Assembly: GCF_017406825.1 (NCBI RefSeq)
Contig: NZ_JAFQXT010000027.1
Coordinates: 1 to 64,000, forward strand
From: Methanobrevibacter sp.
GTDB taxonomy: Archaea; Methanobacteriota; Methanobacteria; Methanobacteriales; Methanobacteriaceae
Direction: 5' to 3'
DNA length: 64,000 nt
The stretch's first letter is position 1, and each line of letters opens with the position of its first letter. Shown piece after piece: positions 59,989 to 64,000 of this stretch. Made by a program: the position numbers and the translations under genes. Below the pieces are notes generated by a model, which saw only the letters and a program-made list of their open reading frames with translations, had not been told where the DNA came from and did not search any database.

Positions 59989-61773
59989 ATGGCAATAAAC
60001 TCATTTTTCAATGATATGAATTTAGATAAGGGAGATGCACCTTATCTAATTTTATTATTAGTATTTGGCCTATTTTTGGTTGTGGATATAATTCATTTTA
60101 ACCAATTAAGAGGTGCTTTTAATTCAGACATTTATATATATTTAATCAATGCACTTAATTTTGCAGGAATGAATTACAACAATTTATCTAGTCCGTATTG
60201 TATGGTAAACGCTCCTGTAATTTGTTTTTTAACTTCATTATTTTTTAGGATGGGTTATGTTGATATTAATGCGATTTTCATTGTCACAGGATTTTTCAGT
60301 GTTTTAGGAATTTTCGGGATGTATACCTTTTTGAAGGTTAGGTTTTCTTCATTATTAAGTTTCACCGGCGCCATATTATACAGTAGTTTATCAATAACCT
60401 TATATTGGTTTTCAAATGGTATGGTTGACGTTCCTGCTGTTTCAGTTATTCTGTGGACATTAATATTCAGTGTTGCGGCTGTTGATAAAAATCCTAAATA
60501 TTGGATTCTTGCCGCCATCTCATTTGTCATTTCATTTTTTATTAGATTTACATGTGCTTTTGTTATTTTAATAATCCTTTTGTATCTTATGAAAAAATTT
60601 GACGTTATCGGTCTAATTGATAATCTTATTTCAGATAGGCCATATTTCAAAGAGCAATTAATCTCATTTTTCCGAAGTCCGGATTTTAAATGGATTTTAT
60701 ATTCCTCTATTTTAGGAGCATTTCTTTTGTTATTCGGATTTTATGTAATATGGTCTTATGGCGCCCAATTGTCATTTATTGGCCAGGCATCTAATTCCGT
60801 TGTTGGATTTAAAAGCAATTTCAATGATCCAAATTACATAACAGACCGCTGGTTTTATTTTAAAAACTTTTTAAATTTTTTATCATGTAATCATATTACC
60901 TTTAATGACCGGTTGACTGAATTTTTTGAGGAACCATCATTATTTGCTTATTTGATATGCGCCATATTATCTATTGGAATTATATTAAAAGTTATCAATA
61001 CTGCCAGAAGGAATTTAAAATTCGATTTTTTCAAGAATTCTTATAAAACAAAGTATTTTAATTATGTTTTGCTATTCTCCTTGGCAGTATTTTTGATTTT
61101 ATCAAGATACGGATTCAGATATAATTATCTTATTTCACTTTTAGGATTGTTCTTGAGCATTTCTATAATCATATCTGTTCTTCATAAATATGATTTGAAT
61201 AACACTTATTCTGTTTTCTTTATTGCAAATTTGTCGTTATTTATATTTTACATGGTCATATTTTCTTATCTGAATATAAAATGCATTAGATATATTTTAC
61301 CTACAATACCTGCCTTTGTATTTTTTGTTATCTATGCATTAGAGAATATCCTAAACGTTCTTGATAATGGTTTTAATACTAAAAACTCATTAAATGATAA
61401 ACAGGAATATTTTATCCCAAAAAAGTTAGTATCAAAATTAGTTCCTGTAGTTTTAATAATCATATGTTTATTTGTCATTGCCAATTATACTGATACTGTG
61501 GAAATTGCAGACAGAGGAATTGATATAATAAATGTTTGCGAGTTTATCATAGATTATGATTCTGATTACCAATCAAAGGAAATAGGTTCCTATATCAATA
61601 GATACTATGAATGGTATTTGGATAAAAATGTAAAATCATTCTATGGTGTTCCACTTAAGGATTCAAATTTCACATATATTATCTCATATGAAAAATTGCA
61701 TAATCGATATTATGATAAGATATATCGCTCCGGAGGAGTATATGTTTATGAAAGAACTGCGGATTTAACTTGA
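59989..61773 (+). CDS. Polytopic GT39-like (ArnT/PMT-type) glycosyltransferase
   Basis: This 594-residue protein has about 12 membrane helices. The first outer loop has FNSDIYIYLINALNF, with the Asp region typical of GT-C enzymes, then VRFSSLLSFTGAILYSSL and a positively charged mid region. GT-C enzymes use lipid-linked sugars and act on the outer face of the membrane. The match to GT39 is by layout, not by clear motif, so a flippase or polymerase role stays possible. The ribosome binding site is AGGAG. Confidence 0.72.
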   Translation: MAINSFFNDMNLDKGDAPYLILLLVFGLFLVVDIIHFNQLRGAFNSDIYIYLINALNFAGMNYNNLSSPYCMVNAPVICFLTSLFFRMGYVDINAIFIVTGFFSVLGIFGMYTFLKVRFSSLLSFTGAILYSSLSITLYWFSNGMVDVPAVSVILWTLIFSVAAVDKNPKYWILAAISFVISFFIRFTCAFVILIILLYLMKKFDVIGLIDNLISDRPYFKEQLISFFRSPDFKWILYSSILGAFLLLFGFYVIWSYGAQLSFIGQASNSVVGFKSNFNDPNYITDRWFYFKNFLNFLSCNHITFNDRLTEFFEEPSLFAYLICAILSIGIILKVINTARRNLKFDFFKNSYKTKYFNYVLLFSLAVFLILSRYGFRYNYLISLLGLFLSISIIISVLHKYDLNNTYSVFFIANLSLFIFYMVIFSYLNIKCIRYILPTIPAFVFFVIYALENILNVLDNGFNTKNSLNDKQEYFIPKKLVSKLVPVVLIIICLFVIANYTDTVEIADRGIDIINVCEFIIDYDSDYQSKEIGSYINRYYEWYLDKNVKSFYGVPLKDSNFTYIISYEKLHNRYYDKIYRSGGVYVYERTADLT

Positions 61774-62795
61774 TGAGTTTCTTTCAAACTATTTTTTATA
61801 CGAGTAAATCTATATTATTAAACATGCCAGAAATCTCAGTAATCCTGCCGGTTTACAACTCCCAGGATTATATCAAAAAAGCTATTGAAAGCGTACTTTC
61901 CCAGACATTCGCCGATTTTGAGTTGATTATCATTAATGATGGATCCACTGACAATACATTGAATATCATCAATCAGTTTGAGGATAAAAGGATTAGACTC
62001 ATCACGCAGGACAATCTCGGACCGGGAGCCGCAAGAAACAACGCTTTAAAGATAGCCAAAGGAGATTATATAATGTATCTTGACTCCGACGATTGGTTTT
62101 GCTCTGAAGCACTGGAAATAGCTTACGGCGAGGCCACCAGATTCGGAACAGATTTGACATTTTTCCAGATGATCAACTGGGATGGTGAGGTTTTCTATGA
62201 AAACGACTGGTTTGACATGAAGACTTTTGATGAGTCATTTGAAAATAGGGTGTTTTCACCTACTGAGACTCCAGGTTCAATTTTTGACCTTTCTGTTGGG
62301 GTCTGCCAGAAGATATACAGAAAGGAATTCCTTAAATCAATCGATGCCAGGTTTCCCGAAGGAATATTTTTTGAGGACATGCCATTCTTTTATTATGTCT
62401 ATCTTAAGGCCGATAAAATTTCCATCATCAAAAAGCATCTGTATGTCAGGCGTAAGCATACCAAGTCAATCACCAATGTCGTTGATGAGAAATTCTTCGA
62501 TACCGTTCCTGCCGGACAGGTCTTGCTCGACATATTTATCAAAAATGGATGGTATGATGCATACAAGTTCGACCTGCTTGCCTATAAAATCAATGGCCCT
62601 CGTTTTGCTTTAAGGGACTTGCCATTAAAAGACAAACCTCATATGTTTGACTTAATTAAAAAGGACTATGAACAAATTAAACAGGGTCAATATTATGATG
62701 ACTTTTTGGCTGAGTTGGGTCCTGTAAAAAAGAAGTTCTTTTTGGATGTTTTGAGTTCAAAAGATTATGAGGAATTTAGTAAAACATCCCACTAA
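61773..62795 (+). CDS. GT2 glycosyltransferase
   Basis: This GT2 enzyme (about 340 residues) has ISVILPVYNSQDYI, IINDGSTDNT, GPGAARNNALKIAKG and YLDSDDWF. It starts in the stop of the preceding gene (TGATG), so translation is probably coupled. The alternative ATG at 61824 (MPEISVIL) starts where most GT2 paralogues start but lacks a ribosome binding site. Base composition is less AT-rich than the preceding genes. It has no C-terminal tag and overlaps the convergent DUF2115-like gene by 20 bp. Confidence 0.9.
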   Translation: MSFFQTIFYTSKSILLNMPEISVILPVYNSQDYIKKAIESVLSQTFADFELIIINDGSTDNTLNIINQFEDKRIRLITQDNLGPGAARNNALKIAKGDYIMYLDSDDWFCSEALEIAYGEATRFGTDLTFFQMINWDGEVFYENDWFDMKTFDESFENRVFSPTETPGSIFDLSVGVCQKIYRKEFLKSIDARFPEGIFFEDMPFFYYVYLKADKISIIKKHLYVRRKHTKSITNVVDEKFFDTVPAGQVLLDIFIKNGWYDAYKFDLLAYKINGPRFALRDLPLKDKPHMFDLIKKDYEQIKQGQYYDDFLAELGPVKKKFFLDVLSSKDYEEFSKTSH

Positions 62796-63243
62796 ATCCC
62801 ACATTTTTACATACGCAGTATCTACAAAGTGATTTTTCATCATGAATTGCAGTCATACGGGTTCTGCAATAATATGTTCCGTCCTGATAATAAACGTCAT
62901 CCTTTTTGTCATCTGAAAATGGATGGAGAGGTTTTTTGGCAATCAGTGCCAGGTATAAGGAGATGTTTTCAGTGAATCGTTTTGTTTCATCATCGCCGCC
63001 GGCATACCTGTCAAAGTAAAACCCGATGTCTGAGCGAATATTTTTTATTACCTTGTCCTTGATTTCAAAGTCATCAGCAATTTCAATAGAATATATCTCA
63101 TCGTACACGCCGGAATTGTATTTGGCAAGCTTTTTTGTTAACGGATCCCTATATCTTGGATCAGTAACCTTATTTCTCAGATAGTCAATCGGATAGTTTT
63201 CCAAATCCTTTCTTATCATGGACAGTAATTTTGATGCTTTCAT
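62776..63243 (-). CDS. DUF2115 (UPF0305)-like protein
   Basis: This 155-residue soluble protein is rich in charged residues. It begins [18 protein letters not shown], and near the C-terminus it has [24 protein letters not shown], a Cys cluster that could bind a metal. The assignment to DUF2115, a methanogen family without known role, is tentative. Its start overlaps the stop of the PHP gene by 4 bp, so the two are cotranscribed. Confidence 0.6.
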   Translation of the reverse strand: MKASKLLSMIRKDLENYPIDYLRNKVTDPRYRDPLTKKLAKYNSGVYDEIYSIEIADDFEIKDKVIKNIRSDIGFYFDRYAGGDDETKRFTENISLYLALIAKKPLHPFSDDKKDDVYYQDGTYYCRTRMTAIHDEKSLCRYCVCKNVGFSGMFY

Positions 63244-63905
63244 AAGATTCCTTTGCTTTTCAAAAGTTCTCTTGGATTATCGACAAGAGCTTTCATTGCT
63301 TCGTCGTGACTTAGTCCAGCACCCAATGCGATTTCATATGATTTGTCGAAGGTTATCAAATCACTTGGGGCGTGGGTATCGGTATCGACGAGCAGTCTGT
63401 TTCCAACTTCGCGTGCGATGTTTGCAACATGGCCGTTTCCCAAACAGTGGCCTTTACGTGCGGAAATTTCAAGATAAATGTCATTTTCAAGAGCGATTTC
63501 GGCTTCCTCTTTAGTGATTAAGCCAGGATGTCCGAGTATGTCCACGTTTTCGGATTCAACTGCGGCCCGGTTGGTTCCAGGGGTCACAGGTTCATTTAAT
63601 GTTTCTCCGTGCACAACCACTATCTTTGCACCCAAATCCTTTGCACGTGCAGCAATTCCGTCAATTGATTCGCATGGGGCATGGGTCACTTCAGCGCCCA
63701 ATACCACAGTAATGTCCCAGTTGGCGTTGATGTCGTCAATCGCATCCTGAATCGCAGGTATGGTATCCACATTTGACCAATCGACATGGTCTGTAATGGC
63801 AATCACTTCATGGTCTAGTTTCAATGCTCTTCTTGCAAGTTCGGAGGGCAGTAATTCCCCGTCGCTGAATAAACTGTGCATATGTAAATCGATTCTTTTA
63901 GTCAT
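63240..63905 (-). CDS. PHP-domain metal-dependent phosphoesterase
   Basis: This 221-residue protein has the PHP metal motifs [18 protein letters not shown] (His, His, Asp), ITDHVDWS, the Glu in [21 protein letters not shown] and DTDTHAPSD. Relatives include YcdX-like phosphatases and histidinol phosphatase; this one is the size of the short methanogen form (histidinol-phosphatase-like). The substrate is unknown. It forms an operon with the DUF2115-like gene. Confidence 0.9.
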   Translation of the reverse strand: MTKRIDLHMHSLFSDGELLPSELARRALKLDHEVIAITDHVDWSNVDTIPAIQDAIDDINANWDITVVLGAEVTHAPCESIDGIAARAKDLGAKIVVVHGETLNEPVTPGTNRAAVESENVDILGHPGLITKEEAEIALENDIYLEISARKGHCLGNGHVANIAREVGNRLLVDTDTHAPSDLITFDKSYEIALGAGLSHDEAMKALVDNPRELLKSKGIL

Positions 63906-63969
63906 ATAATAATTTATATAGAATATAGAATATATATTTATATAACTTAAATATTTTAGAGGTTTGAAA

Positions 63970-64000
63970 ATGAAAGCGAAAGCAGTTAAGATTGCAGACG
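63970..64000 (+). CDS. Start of a gene cut by the window edge, possibly a flavodiiron protein
   Basis: An ATG after GAGG begins [10 protein letters not shown], and the frame runs to the window end. The first residues resemble the start of methanogen FprA (F420H2 oxidase), but ten residues are too few to be sure. TATA-like sequence TTTATATAA lies about 35 bp upstream. Confidence 0.35.
   Translation, partial: MKAKAVKIAD

Noticed and set aside
60255-60650. Minus-strand frame of 131 codons inside the GT39-like gene
   Set aside because: It is a shadow of the membrane-protein gene, with no ribosome binding site and no recognisable product.

Overview
The window is AT-rich archaeal DNA and most likely comes from a gut or rumen Methanobrevibacter-type methanogen (order Methanobacteriales). 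The evidence is: archaeal Mre11 and Rad50, the methanogenesis marker MtxX, the methanogen-specific DUF1890/DUF1894 pair beside a short MetE-type methionine synthase, HypA/HypB, CbiF, an archaeal tRNA-Ala, archaeal TATA boxes and GGTG-type ribosome binding sites, and a very large cell-surface glycosyltransferase locus. The genus is an inference; no rRNA is present. I saw no insertion sequence, prophage or CRISPR array.

Region 1 (1-18.7 kb) is rich in DNA repair genes. In order it holds a UvrD-like helicase with a degenerate AddB-like nuclease tail, a TPR protein, mre11-rad50, an orphan ThsB/TIR-like protein, a Mur ligase, a membrane protein with a VanW-like end, a nucleotidyltransferase and a DUF169 protein. 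A second AddA/AddB-like helicase plus nuclease pair follows, divergent from an MrfA-like helicase fused to TPRs. The mre11 promoter and both arms of that divergent promoter carry the same CAAATGCTCTCT element just upstream of TATA. I read this as the signature of an undescribed repair regulon.

Region 2 (18.7-35.8 kb) is mostly housekeeping and methanogen metabolism: an Fe-S aldo/keto reductase, hypAB, a DUF354 protein, tRNA-Ala, DUF1890-DUF1894-metE, cbiF, two class III pilin-like proteins, mtxX-uppS-tatD, a cation efflux protein, glutathione peroxidase and a universal stress protein. It also contains a 57-codon gene behind a palindromic operator, and an unknown three-gene operon led by a zinc-ribbon/HExxH protein.

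Region 3 (35.8-62.8 kb) is a cell-surface glycopolymer locus interrupted by an amino-acid ABC transporter (49.2-51.5 kb). It contains a secreted transglutaminase-like protein, a GT2-TagB/F fusion, three acyltransferase-3 proteins (the middle one has lost key residues), GT2 enzymes (several of them recent duplicates), a GT-B-like protein, UDP-glucose dehydrogenase, a LicD-like phosphotransferase, two multi-domain glycosyltransferases and a polytopic GT39-like enzyme. Several of these proteins share a C-terminal LSSxSWKxTxPLR tag, and others share coiled-coil or beta modules, which suggests a common docking site. Together they look able to build a phosphate-containing, acylated, uronate-bearing surface polymer resembling bacterial teichoic acids.

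The right edge (62.8-64 kb) holds a DUF2115-like protein, a PHP-domain phosphoesterase and the first codons of another gene.
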